49,028 bases of DNA, from NCBI GenBank assembly GCA_002490705.1, contig DKUO01000007.1, positions 1-49,028 on the forward strand. Direction: 5' to 3'. The notes under the pieces were generated by a model that did no database searches, was not told the DNA's origin, and worked only from the letters and a program-made list of their open reading frames with translations. Positions 41,676 to 49,028 of this stretch are shown piece after piece (position 1 is the first letter of the stretch; every line of letters begins with the position of its first letter). The position numbers were made by a program, and so were the translations under genes. This DNA comes from Lachnospiraceae bacterium UBA7202 (GTDB taxonomy: Bacteria > Bacillota > Clostridia > Lachnospirales > Lachnospiraceae).

Positions 41676-44600
41676 TCAGATTCCCCGGAAGGTAAAACTA
41701 AAGCTCATCCTTTCGTCCGTTTTCAGATGATACTCAGGATGTACCGGCGCGCCCCAGCTGTTGTCGCCGCCGACGCCCATCTGTCCGCCCGCCACGCGCA
41801 CCACCGTGTAATGCACCGGCGGCAGCTCATAGGCATGTTTTGCGTTCTCAATCTCGTGGGGCGTATAGGGCAACGCCGAAAAGTTCAGGTTCTCTCCCGC
41901 AAAGAGCATACCTCTTCCCCGCCTGTCCGTCACCTTCGCCCAGCGGACTTTTGTTTTATTGCCGCACTCCTGCGGCACAAGGTAAGCCGCCATGTTATCC
42001 GCCACCTGATTCCGGTAAATTCCCAGTTTCGCGCCCTGATCCCTGTCCGCATAGGTCTCCTCGGGACCGTTCCCGTACCACTCTAACCGGTCATAATCAG
42101 CGTTCAGCTTGAACAACACGCCGAACTCCGGCATATCCGGCAATCCCTTCACCGGATCGTAGGTGAGCGTCGTGTGAATACTTCCGTCGCCATACACCTT
42201 ATAATTAAGCTGACAGCCTGCCGACGGCGTGGTCTGAAGATCATAGAGATAGGTCACGCTGACATGATCCTTCTCCTCTGTGACAATGGGATTCTCATAT
42301 GCCTCCCCCGGCACATCCAGCTTCCGCCCTACCTTTTTGCATGTTGCATAAAGGCTCGCCAGCTTCCACTGTCCCTGTCTTCCCGTCATATTGTTACCCT
42401 CATCGTTGTCCGTGGGCGCACGCCAGAAATTGGGCTTCGGAATCGTCTCCAACAATTCCTTTCCCGCGTAACGATAAGATACCAGCCCGCCGGAAGCCAC
42501 CGAAAAAAGTACGTCAAAGGATTCTCCCCGCACACCGACATTATCATTGCCCCATATAACGGTAAGCGGCTTTTTCTGTCCCGTGACAGGCGCATCCACT
42601 TTCCCGATCACCGCCTGCCCGAAAGCCACTTCGTGACCCGCCTCAGCCCAGAATTCGTCCTCCCTCAACAGGAAGGAAACCGTCACCGCATACTCTCCCG
42701 GCTCCTCCGGCACCGCAAAGGGCGCAGGATAGGAGGCTTTCTGTCCGGGCGCAACCGAAATTCCTGTCAGTTCTTTTCGCTCCACCCTGACGCCGTCCCG
42801 CAAAAGCTCCGCCGTACATCTGAATTTATCGGTGGAAACGAAAAGATTTTTATTCCACACTTCAAACTGATCCTTCGCAACCGTCACCGCAATATTCTGG
42901 TAATTATATTTTACCGCCTGCATCTTGGGGGACGCTTCCCGTTCCCCGCCGTAGGCAATGCCGTTTCCGCTGAAATTATAGTCGGTAGGCCGCTCTCCGA
43001 AATCACCGCCGTAGGCCTGAAACCATTTCCCGTAACGGTCCTTTTTGTAAATACTCTGGTCAATATAATCCCAGATAAAGCCGCCCTGATAGCCGGAATT
43101 CTCCTGATCCGCCAAATCGGTGTACTTATGCATGGCACCACAGGAGTTACCCATCGCATGAGTATACTCGCAGCAGATAAAGGGCTTCCCGTCCCCGTTT
43201 ACCAGATACTCTTCTATGTCCGCCACCGTGGCATACATGCGGCTCTCCATATCGGAGGAATCATTATAGCGCCTGTCGTTAAACACGCCCTCATAATGCA
43301 CCAGTCTGGTGTCGTCCAGCTTGCGGAAAAGCTCGGACATTTCATAGATGGTCTCTCCGCCGTAGGATTCATTGCCCACAGACCAGATCAAAACTGCCGG
43401 ATGGTTCTTGTCTCTCTGATAGCAGGAATTGATACGGTCAAACATCATATCCTTCCACTCCGCCTTATCGTCCGGCACGACAAAGGACATATCCTTTTTC
43501 CCCTTCAGATAAGCGTCCCATGTTCCGTGGGACTCCAGATTGCTCTCCGCGATCAGATAGAGCCCATAACGGTCGCAGAGCGTATAGAGCCGTTCGTCGT
43601 CAGGATAGTGGCAGGTACGGATCGCATTGATATTGTTGCGCTTCATGGTCACAATATCCTTAAGCAGCTCCTCATAGGATATATGTCTTCCTGCCACGGA
43701 ACTGAAATCATGGCGGTTTGCGCCCTTAAATACAATCCGCTTCCCGTTCAGAAGCATTCTCTTATCCTTCATTTCAAATTTGCGAAATCCTACAAGCTGG
43801 GAAACACACTCCAACGTCCCGCTCCCATCCGCACATTCGATTTCCAGCTGATATAAATAAGGCTCTTCCGCACTCCACAGCTTCGGACTCTCAATCGTCT
43901 CCTCAAAAGAAAGCTCCGCCTCTGCTTTCTGCTCTCTCTCAAAGACTGTCGTCTCACCGTCTCTTAAACGAAACTTGCAGAGACCTTCTCCCTTTGTCTT
44001 ACAACGTACGGTAAGATTTGCCTTATCAAACTCTTCTCCCGCAAAGATAGTCCTGACCTCCAGATCTTCCACATGCAGGGCCGGAACCGCATACAGATAC
44101 ACACTTCTGTAAATGCCGGAAAAGCGATAAAAATCCTGATCCTCGCACCAACTTGAAGAAGTCCATTTAAAAACCTGAACCGCCAGTTTGTTTTCTCCCT
44201 CATGAAGATACGGCGTAAGGTCAAACTCGGAAGGGGTAAAGCTGTCCTCACTGTAACCCACATAAGCGCCGTTACACCAAAGCGCCATACCGCTCTCTAC
44301 GCCCTCAAAAACAATGCGGATATCCTTCCCCCGCATACGCTCAGGTATCTCAAAATATTTCACATAGCTGGCTACTGGATTGAAGCGCTCGGGGATCTGT
44401 CCCGGAAGAAGCTCCTCCCTGCCATCCCAAGGATACTGGGTATTGACATATTGTGGTATGTCATATCCCTCCATCTGAATATGGGCCGGCACACGGATGT
44501 CCTCCCACGGCCTACAGTCGTATTCCTCTTTCTCAAATCCCTTTACAGCCGAATCTATATTCACCGCATAAGAAAATTTCCAGACGCCATCCAAAGACTG

Positions 44601-44729
44601 TGTCAAACTGCTTTTCCCGCGCGCCGCCTCACCTGCATTTGCAAAGAAATGCAGGGCAGCACGCGCTGGAAGCACATTTTCCTTGAAAAAGCGAGGATCT
44701 TTCACTTTGTCATAATCAAACTGTGCCAT
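41676..44729 (-). CDS. lacZ: Beta-galactosidase, glycoside hydrolase family 2
   Basis: A 1017-residue LacZ-type enzyme, close to E. coli LacZ in length and domain order: sugar-binding jelly roll (to about 215), immunoglobulin-like domain, TIM barrel (about 330-620), second immunoglobulin-like domain and C-terminal beta-galactosidase small chain. Acid/base Glu is in WSVGNESYGG near 453 and nucleophile Glu in CCEYTHAMGNS near 521; ESNLESHGTW near 393 is also typical. No signal peptide, so it cleaves imported lactose or related galactosides in the cytoplasm. It is the last gene of the operon with the ABC importer, 16 bases after the second permease. Confidence 0.96.
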   Translation of the reverse strand: MAQFDYDKVKDPRFFKENVLPARAALHFFANAGEAARGKSSLTQSLDGVWKFSYAVNIDSAVKGFEKEEYDCRPWEDIRVPAHIQMEGYDIPQYVNTQYPWDGREELLPGQIPERFNPVASYVKYFEIPERMRGKDIRIVFEGVESGMALWCNGAYVGYSEDSFTPSEFDLTPYLHEGENKLAVQVFKWTSSSWCEDQDFYRFSGIYRSVYLYAVPALHVEDLEVRTIFAGEEFDKANLTVRCKTKGEGLCKFRLRDGETTVFEREQKAEAELSFEETIESPKLWSAEEPYLYQLEIECADGSGTLECVSQLVGFRKFEMKDKRMLLNGKRIVFKGANRHDFSSVAGRHISYEELLKDIVTMKRNNINAIRTCHYPDDERLYTLCDRYGLYLIAESNLESHGTWDAYLKGKKDMSFVVPDDKAEWKDMMFDRINSCYQRDKNHPAVLIWSVGNESYGGETIYEMSELFRKLDDTRLVHYEGVFNDRRYNDSSDMESRMYATVADIEEYLVNGDGKPFICCEYTHAMGNSCGAMHKYTDLADQENSGYQGGFIWDYIDQSIYKKDRYGKWFQAYGGDFGERPTDYNFSGNGIAYGGEREASPKMQAVKYNYQNIAVTVAKDQFEVWNKNLFVSTDKFRCTAELLRDGVRVERKELTGISVAPGQKASYPAPFAVPEEPGEYAVTVSFLLREDEFWAEAGHEVAFGQAVIGKVDAPVTGQKKPLTVIWGNDNVGVRGESFDVLFSVASGGLVSYRYAGKELLETIPKPNFWRAPTDNDEGNNMTGRQGQWKLASLYATCKKVGRKLDVPGEAYENPIVTEEKDHVSVTYLYDLQTTPSAGCQLNYKVYGDGSIHTTLTYDPVKGLPDMPEFGVLFKLNADYDRLEWYGNGPEETYADRDQGAKLGIYRNQVADNMAAYLVPQECGNKTKVRWAKVTDRRGRGMLFAGENLNFSALPYTPHEIENAKHAYELPPVHYTVVRVAGGQMGVGGDNSWGAPVHPEYHLKTDERMSFSFTFRGI

Positions 44730-44745
44730 CGTATATTAACTCCTT

Positions 44746-45558
44746 TTACTTGACTGCTCCCGTAATACCTTCTGCGAACGCATTCTGTAAGCAGAAGAAT
44801 ACAATCGCGGTAGGCAGCGTACAGATCAAAACGGCCAACATCAGCATACCATAGTCCGTCACATAACCCTGTGTCAGATTCGCCACTACCATAGGCATCG
44901 TCTGACTGGTGGCATCCGTCATGATTACCTTTGGCCACAGATAGCTGTTCCATGCGTTCATAAAGGTGATCGTCATAGCCGCCGCATAAGTAGACCTCAT
45001 GGTTGGTATAAACATCTGGAAGAAAATGCGGATCTCGGACAGTCCGTCAATCCTCGCCGCCTCCATAATGTCATGGGGGAAAGACCTCGCACTCTGTCTG
45101 AACATCATGATCAAAAACGGCGTGGAGATCGTCGGCAGAATAAAACCGATCGTCGTATTTAACCAGCCCGCTTTGGAAAACATCTGGAACAGCGGAATCA
45201 TGGTCGCCACAAAGGGAACCATCATTGCCAGCAAAATAACGCTCATAACCCCGTCCTTCACCTTGTCATGGTAAATCTCAAAGCCGTATCCTGCCAGAGA
45301 GCTCACCACAAGAGACACCAGCGTCAGAATCACCGAATACTTAACGGAGTTGGCAAACGCGCCTCCTACATTCTGATTTGCCAAAAGATTTTTCAGATTC
45401 TCCAGAAAATATGTCCCGGGAATCAGCCGTCCGCTGATGACTTCCGCACTCTTGTTTGTCGCCGCACTTACCATCCAGTACAGCGGGAACACCGAGATAA
45501 ACGATACAATAATCAGGAATACATACATAAAAAAGTTTCTAACCTTTGCCTTAGTCAC
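44746..45558 (-). CDS. Carbohydrate ABC transporter permease (MalG/LacG type)
   Basis: A 270-residue permease with six membrane helices and the cytoplasmic EAA loop (MEAARIDGLSEIRIFFQMFIPTM near 185-208) that contacts the ATPase. It forms the channel with the preceding permease. The frame permits a GTG three codons earlier, but AGGTGAT, a close match to the anti-Shine-Dalgarno complement, lies 4 bases before the GTG chosen here. It overlaps the upstream permease by 8 bases. No ATPase gene is in this operon, so a shared MsmX-type ATPase encoded elsewhere must power it. Confidence 0.92.
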   Translation of the reverse strand: MTKAKVRNFFMYVFLIIVSFISVFPLYWMVSAATNKSAEVISGRLIPGTYFLENLKNLLANQNVGGAFANSVKYSVILTLVSLVVSSLAGYGFEIYHDKVKDGVMSVILLAMMVPFVATMIPLFQMFSKAGWLNTTIGFILPTISTPFLIMMFRQSARSFPHDIMEAARIDGLSEIRIFFQMFIPTMRSTYAAAMTITFMNAWNSYLWPKVIMTDATSQTMPMVVANLTQGYVTDYGMLMLAVLICTLPTAIVFFCLQNAFAEGITGAVK

Positions 45559-46441
45559 GCTTATCACCTACTTTCATCTGCAGGAATGCCAGAATGGCAA
45601 CCAGAACCAAAATTAAGAAGGACATTGCCGCCGCATATCCGAAGTTCGGCACATACTTAAATGACATATTGTATATGTAATGTGACATGGTAATGGAGGC
45701 ATTTGCGGGACCGCCGTCCGTCAGGTTGACCGACTCATCGAACAGCTGCAACGTACCGTTCGTGGACATGATAGCCGTCAGCAAAATAGTAGGTTTCAAA
45801 AGCGGCACTGTAATGCGGAAAAAGGTCTGAACCGCCGATGCGCCGTCTATCTTTGCCGCCTCATAAATCGAATATTCAATATTCTGCAATCCCGACAGAT
45901 AGAACACCATGTTGTATCCCGTCCACCGCCACAGAAGGGCAATGATAATAACGATTCTCGCACTCCATACATTTGTCAGGAACGCATAAGGCTGATCCAG
46001 AATCCCCAGCTTCACAAACAGCAGATTGATGATACCGTTGTTGGCAAACAGGGAACGGAAGATAACTGCGTACGCCACCAGAGAGGTCGCGCAGGGCAGG
46101 AATATCATCGTTCTGAAAAGGCCCTTAAATTTCAAATTTTTATTGTTCAGAATAGACGCCAGAATCAATGCGAAAATCAACATGATCGGCACCTGAATAA
46201 TCAGATAGAAAAATGTATTTTTAATGGACTGGATAAATACCGTGTCCTGAAACATTCGCGTATAGTTCAAGATGCCGCACGATTTCATCGCCGCGCCGAC
46301 ACCGGTTTTAAAAGATAACAATAAGGCCCTGAACATCGGCACGAAACTCATAAAGAGAATCAGCAATGCGCCGGGCATCAGGAATACCCACCCCGTCAGA
46401 TTATGTTTTTTGCTAAGTGTCATTTTTTTTGGTTTGCTCAA
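45551..46441 (-). CDS. Sugar ABC transporter permease (MalF/LacF type)
   Basis: A 296-residue permease with six membrane helices: first helix GWVFLMPGALLILFMSFVPM near 12-31 and an EAA loop EAAKIDGASAVQTFFRITVPLLKP near 196-219. It pairs with the MalG-type permease. It follows the solute-binding protein gene after 108 bases that contain an internal terminator-like hairpin, so permease expression is probably lower than that of the binding protein. Confidence 0.93.
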   Translation of the reverse strand: MSKPKKMTLSKKHNLTGWVFLMPGALLILFMSFVPMFRALLLSFKTGVGAAMKSCGILNYTRMFQDTVFIQSIKNTFFYLIIQVPIMLIFALILASILNNKNLKFKGLFRTMIFLPCATSLVAYAVIFRSLFANNGIINLLFVKLGILDQPYAFLTNVWSARIVIIIALLWRWTGYNMVFYLSGLQNIEYSIYEAAKIDGASAVQTFFRITVPLLKPTILLTAIMSTNGTLQLFDESVNLTDGGPANASITMSHYIYNMSFKYVPNFGYAAAMSFLILVLVAILAFLQMKVGDKRD

Positions 46442-46471
46442 GAAATTCCCTCCTTCTCTTTACCTTTGGAG

Positions 46472-46506
46472 AAAAAAAGGGGAACAGCCTGTTAAACTAT
46501 TCCCCT
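46472..46506 (-). terminator. Leaky internal terminator after the binding-protein gene
   Basis: On the minus strand AGGGGAA (46500-46506) pairs with TTCCCCT (46478-46484) around a 15-base loop and is followed by a seven-base T-run. It lies between the binding-protein and permease genes, a position where partial termination sets component ratios in ABC operons. Confidence 0.75.
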
Positions 46507-46549
46507 GATTTGTTGTCTATCGTACCCGTTCAAACCCTGTTTAACCGAA

Positions 46550-47941
46550 TCAGCCTCCCATGTTGAAGTTTACGGTATCTTCTGCCGTCTTTAACTCCGT
46601 GTCAAGATCAGAACCGTTGATGTAGTTGGTAAGCGCTACCGCCACCGCATCACGAGCCTCATAGTAGTAAACGCCTGTGATGTTAGAAGGAACCTTGGTG
46701 GAGAAATCAACGATCTTAGCGGAAACTGCGTCGCCGCCAAAGAACTCATTGGGTGTTGCGTATGCATCGGAATCACCTGCGGGAGCCCATGTTGCAAGAG
46801 CGCCGCTGGAAAGGATGTTGTCGTACAGCTCTGTGCTGCCTGCAAAGGTGCTTGCAAGGAAATCTGTCGCTAACGCCTGATCCTTACAGTTCGTTGTCAC
46901 TGCCCAAGAAGAACCGCCGTTGTTGGAGTAGTTGGTAGCATTTGCAGCACCTACAAGGCTGGGCATATTGGTCAGAGCCCAGTTGCCTTTCTGATCTTCT
47001 GCTGTCTGAATGGAAGCCATGATCCAGCATCCGTTGATGGTACCTGCTACGTCGCCGCTTACCATGGAGCTGATATACTCATCCCAGCTGTTTACCTCAA
47101 CCAGAACACCTGCATCTTTCAGGCTCTTGTAAGTCTCAAGAACGATCTTTAAGGTATCGTTGCCTACGATGTTAGCCGTGCCGTCTGCATTGAAGAGAGA
47201 AGAGCCTGCGGACTGCATCATCATCATGAGCAGATCGCACTCACCTGCCTGCATGGAGATGAGGGGCTTGCCTGTCGCTTCCAGAACCTTCTTACCATTC
47301 TCAAGATACTGGTCAAAGGTAATGTCTGTGAAATCATCAATGGTCAGACCTGCCTGCTCCAGAATATCTGTACGGTAGCATGCCACTACAGCGCCGTTAT
47401 CAAAAGGAACGCCGTAGTTCTTTCCGTCTACCACGGAGTAAGCTGTCTTACCTGCTGCAAACTGCGAGAAATCAATGCCACTGTTTGTCAGATCAGCACA
47501 TACGTCCGGGAAGCTGATTACGTTCTTCTGGAACGCGTTATCCTGCATCAGGAAGATGTCAGGTAATGTGCTTAAGTCGCCGGAAGTAGCCGCCGTGGTA
47601 ACCTTGGTCTGAATATCCTCCCAAGGAGTCTCAACCACATTCAACTTGAAATCCGGATGATCCTTCTGGTATACCTTCTCGGCCTCGTACATTGCATTTA
47701 AGTTGAATGCCGGGTCCCAGCACCATACTGTTAATGTGCCGCCGCCTGCTGCCGCATCCGCTGCGGGGGCTTCCTCAGCTGCGCCGCTGTCCGCTGCAGG
47801 AGCTTCCTCAGCTGCAGGCGCTTCCTCTGTTGCTGCTGCACCACTGTCTGCTGCGGGTGCCTCAGCAGAACCACCGCCGCATCCTACCAGTGAAAGAACC
47901 ATTGTGGATGCCAGTAAAGCTGCCAAAATCTTTCTTTTCAT
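46550..47941 (-). CDS. Extracellular sugar-binding lipoprotein of the galactoside ABC importer
   Basis: A 463-residue lipoprotein: signal peptide MKRKILAALLASTMVLSLVGC with lipobox Cys near 21, then a repetitive Ala/Glu/Pro/Asp/Gly linker (about 22-68), then a family-1 solute-binding fold (LTVWCWDPAFNLNAMYEAEKVYQ, FLMQDNAFQKNV, GVPFDNGAVVACYRTD). It captures the sugar outside and delivers it to the two permeases. GGAGG 8 bases before the ATG fixes the start; the frame is open 28 codons further up. A galactoside such as lactose is inferred from the adjacent beta-galactosidase. Confidence 0.92.
   Translation of the reverse strand: MKRKILAALLASTMVLSLVGCGGGSAEAPAADSGAAATEEAPAAEEAPAADSGAAEEAPAADAAAGGGTLTVWCWDPAFNLNAMYEAEKVYQKDHPDFKLNVVETPWEDIQTKVTTAATSGDLSTLPDIFLMQDNAFQKNVISFPDVCADLTNSGIDFSQFAAGKTAYSVVDGKNYGVPFDNGAVVACYRTDILEQAGLTIDDFTDITFDQYLENGKKVLEATGKPLISMQAGECDLLMMMMQSAGSSLFNADGTANIVGNDTLKIVLETYKSLKDAGVLVEVNSWDEYISSMVSGDVAGTINGCWIMASIQTAEDQKGNWALTNMPSLVGAANATNYSNNGGSSWAVTTNCKDQALATDFLASTFAGSTELYDNILSSGALATWAPAGDSDAYATPNEFFGGDAVSAKIVDFSTKVPSNITGVYYYEARDAVAVALTNYINGSDLDTELKTAEDTVNFNMGG
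47742..47873 (-). repeat. Repetitive linker-coding DNA in the binding-protein gene
   Basis: Several near-identical units encoding variants of EEAPAADSGAA follow the lipobox codon, with repeated stretches of the type GCTTCCTCAGCTGC on the plus strand. It is in-frame repeat DNA coding a flexible acidic tether, prone to length variation. Confidence 0.7.
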
Positions 47942-47967
47942 TTTTACTTCCTCCCGTTTCTTTTTTT

Positions 47968-47982
47968 GTGCACTTTGTGCAC
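47968..47982. promoter_or_regulatory. GTGCAC-TTT-GTGCAC repeat in the galactoside operon leader
   Basis: Two copies of the palindromic hexamer GTGCAC separated by three bases, 27 bases before the binding-protein start and downstream of the proposed promoter. The place suits an operator or a roadblock site, but no regulator can be assigned. Confidence 0.35.
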
Positions 47983-48067
47983 TGTTCTGCTTCGTTTTTC
48001 TCAATCGAAAAGAGTCTTTCGTCATTTTGCATAACTATATGACCCTTTTAATTGAGGTTACATATGC

Positions 48068-48073
48068 ATTATA
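48068..48073 (-). promoter_or_regulatory. Probable -10 box of the galactoside operon promoter
   Basis: A perfect TATAAT on the minus strand, about 127 bases before the binding-protein ATG. The sequence 17 bases upstream (AACACG) is a poor -35, which fits a promoter that needs an activator. Confidence 0.6.
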
Positions 48074-48118
48074 ACTCTATACAGCTTTCGCGTGTTGTTA
48101 TCAAAAACCAAAAAAAGT

Positions 48119-48140
48119 GCAAATTCGACCACTAATTTGC
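48119..48140. promoter_or_regulatory. Inverted repeat upstream of the galactoside promoter (candidate AraC-family site)
   Basis: GCAAATT (48119-48125), 8-base spacer, AATTTGC (48134-48140), arms perfect. Its centre lies about 68 bases upstream of the expected transcription start, a usual position for activator binding. Confidence 0.5.
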
Positions 48141-48142
48141 GC

Positions 48143-48156
48143 CTTAATCGTTTAAG
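48143..48156. promoter_or_regulatory. Second inverted repeat upstream of the galactoside promoter
   Basis: CTTAA (48143-48147), 4-base spacer, TTAAG (48152-48156). Its centre is about 20 bases from that of the neighbouring repeat, so both would face the same side of the helix. Confidence 0.35.
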
Positions 48157-48209
48157 CTCACATAAATACCGCATTTCCTTTTCTGTCTCACGACAAAAAA
48201 AGGCATTAA

Positions 48210-49028
48210 CTACCACCCCTTATAGGCGGAAATATTATAATTGAGCAATTTTGTCTCATAATTCTCCGGATGAATTTTCCACTGGTAAGGAGTAATCCCC
48301 AAAACCTTCTTAAAGTTACGGTTGAAAGTAGATACAGACTGAAATCCGCATTTTTCGGCCACTAACTCCATGCTGTCCGTACTCTTCTTCATATATTCAC
48401 ATGCGCCCTGAACCCGCACCAGATTCAAGTAGTCCGTGGGCGTCATATTCATCGTTTTCTGGAAAACCCGCCTGAAATTGGTCTCGGACATATGGCTGAC
48501 CGCCGCCAGATCCCCTATGGTCAAATCCTCTGCGTAATGCTTTCCAATAAAATGCAGAGCAACCGTTACATGGGACGCCCCAATGCTCTGTTTCTTTACC
48601 CTTCCAGCAGGTTTTTGATTCATCCTCGCAATATTGATAAAAAGCGACAAAAACATACCTCGTACACTCTCTGTATACAGTTCCTTTTTATAACGCATTT
48701 CTTCCATAATACTGCGAATCAATCCGCCCATTTCAGAATATTGGGAAGCATCCAGCACCCAAGCGCGGTTATTGATAACAGCCGCCAGTTCATCGGCAAA
48801 CATCTGATTCTCCCGGTACGCGTCTCGAAGCAATTCTTCCACATCTATAAAAAGATACTCCCATTTACTGTAGGAAAAATTTTCACTATCCGTATTGTGC
48901 GGGTAGTTCTTTGGAATAATCGTAAACATATTTCCCTGATAAGGCACAGATTCATCATCCAGCACAACCATGCCTTTTCCGTCATAGCAGAAACCGATCT
49001 CCATATAGTATGTTGCAAAATAAATAAC
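48210..49028 (-). CDS. AraC-family transcriptional regulator (partial, N-terminus outside window)
   Basis: At least 272 residues are visible. The frame stays open through the right edge, and the codons before the first internal ATG (at 49004) encode a plausible beta strand (VIYFATYY), so the true start is probably outside the window. The N-terminal part is a cupin-like sensor (GKGMVVLDDESVPYQGNMFTIIP and YPHN). The C-terminal 100 residues contain two helix-turn-helix units (LTIGDLAAVSHMSETNFRRVFQKTMNMTPTDYL and ELVAEKCGFQSVSTFNRNFKKVLGITPYQWK). Such regulators usually activate sugar genes on ligand binding. It lies directly upstream of the importer and beta-galactosidase genes, 268 bases away, so it most likely controls them. 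Confidence 0.9.
   Translation of the reverse strand, partial: VIYFATYYMEIGFCYDGKGMVVLDDESVPYQGNMFTIIPKNYPHNTDSENFSYSKWEYLFIDVEELLRDAYRENQMFADELAAVINNRAWVLDASQYSEMGGLIRSIMEEMRYKKELYTESVRGMFLSLFINIARMNQKPAGRVKKQSIGASHVTVALHFIGKHYAEDLTIGDLAAVSHMSETNFRRVFQKTMNMTPTDYLNLVRVQGACEYMKKSTDSMELVAEKCGFQSVSTFNRNFKKVLGITPYQWKIHPENYETKLLNYNISAYKGW

Noticed and set aside
42174..43856. A 560-codon open frame on the plus strand opposite the beta-galactosidase gene
   Set aside because: The protein shows no recognisable domain, and the opposite strand encodes a complete GH2 enzyme with all catalytic motifs. Long antisense frames are common opposite codon-biased genes.
47742..47873. Tandem repeats that could suggest a small CRISPR-like array
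   Set aside because: The repeats are in frame, code for an Ala/Glu/Pro linker and lack unique spacers of constant length.
1..49028. tRNA or rRNA genes, riboswitches, phage or insertion-sequence remnants, defence islands
   Set aside because: Reading both strands and all gaps I found no sequence I could support as any of these. A covariance-model scan (tRNAscan-SE, Rfam) would be the decisive check for short RNAs.

Overview
The window looks like a chromosomal segment of a Gram-positive, low-to-mid GC anaerobe of the class Clostridia, most likely family Lachnospiraceae. The grounds are a Firmicutes-type gene set (HrcA/CIRCE, RNase J, IreB-RuvX-DUF1292, YlbF, YerB, TelA/XpaC), lineage-typical families (DUF6465, DUF4474, DUF6056), strong GGAGG ribosome binding sites and lipoprotein signal peptides. 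The organism is inferred from gene content, not from a search. Almost all genes lie on the minus strand. Only four are on the plus strand: the HPr-like gene, an AEC transporter, and a DUF4474-metallophosphoesterase pair. I see no tRNA, rRNA, CRISPR array, phage or insertion sequence, and no gap without a gene longer than about 270 bases.

Region by region, left to right (most transcription runs right to left). 0-2.5 kb: an MBOAT O-acyltransferase with an SGNH-like partner, probably for envelope polymer acylation. 2.5-8 kb: a housekeeping cluster resembling the B. subtilis yrr region (IreB, RuvX, DUF1292, RNase J, YlbF, an MltG-like stub, a TrmR-like methyltransferase and a U32/TrhP tRNA hydroxylase). 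8-12.6 kb: an orphan ABC-type solute-binding lipoprotein next to a membrane GGDEF-EAL protein, a candidate sugar-to-c-di-GMP sensing pair. 12.7-29.5 kb: the heat-shock cluster hrcA-grpE-dnaK-dnaJ under a perfect CIRCE. It is followed by prmA, rsmE and mtaB as in Bacillus, but opened up by inserted genes (yerB, xpaC, a DUF6056 membrane protein, telA, a VanZ-like gene, a cysteine desulfurase with thiI, and an HPr-like gene). 29.6-33.3 kb: a DUF6465 protein with a histone-H1-like tail, uppP, a patatin-like lipase and an aminotransferase. 33.3-41.5 kb: alpha-galactosidase with glycerol kinase, a divergent AEC transporter, DUF4474 with a metallophosphoesterase, and pyruvate kinase. 41.6-49 kb: a beta-galactoside operon (solute-binding protein, two permeases, GH2 beta-galactosidase) behind an AraC-family regulator that runs off the window edge.

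Functionally the window combines tRNA/rRNA modification (mtaB, thiI with its desulfurase, rsmE, trmR, trhP), protein quality control, envelope maintenance and galactoside catabolism. The less ordinary items are: a 66-bp structured intergenic repeat present twice with compensatory base changes; the binding-protein/GGDEF-EAL pair; the H1-tailed DUF6465 protein; an HPr homologue without the catalytic histidine; an MltG homologue without a catalytic domain; and paired inverted repeats upstream of the lactose-type operon. I did not find a clearly new multi-gene system such as a defence island.
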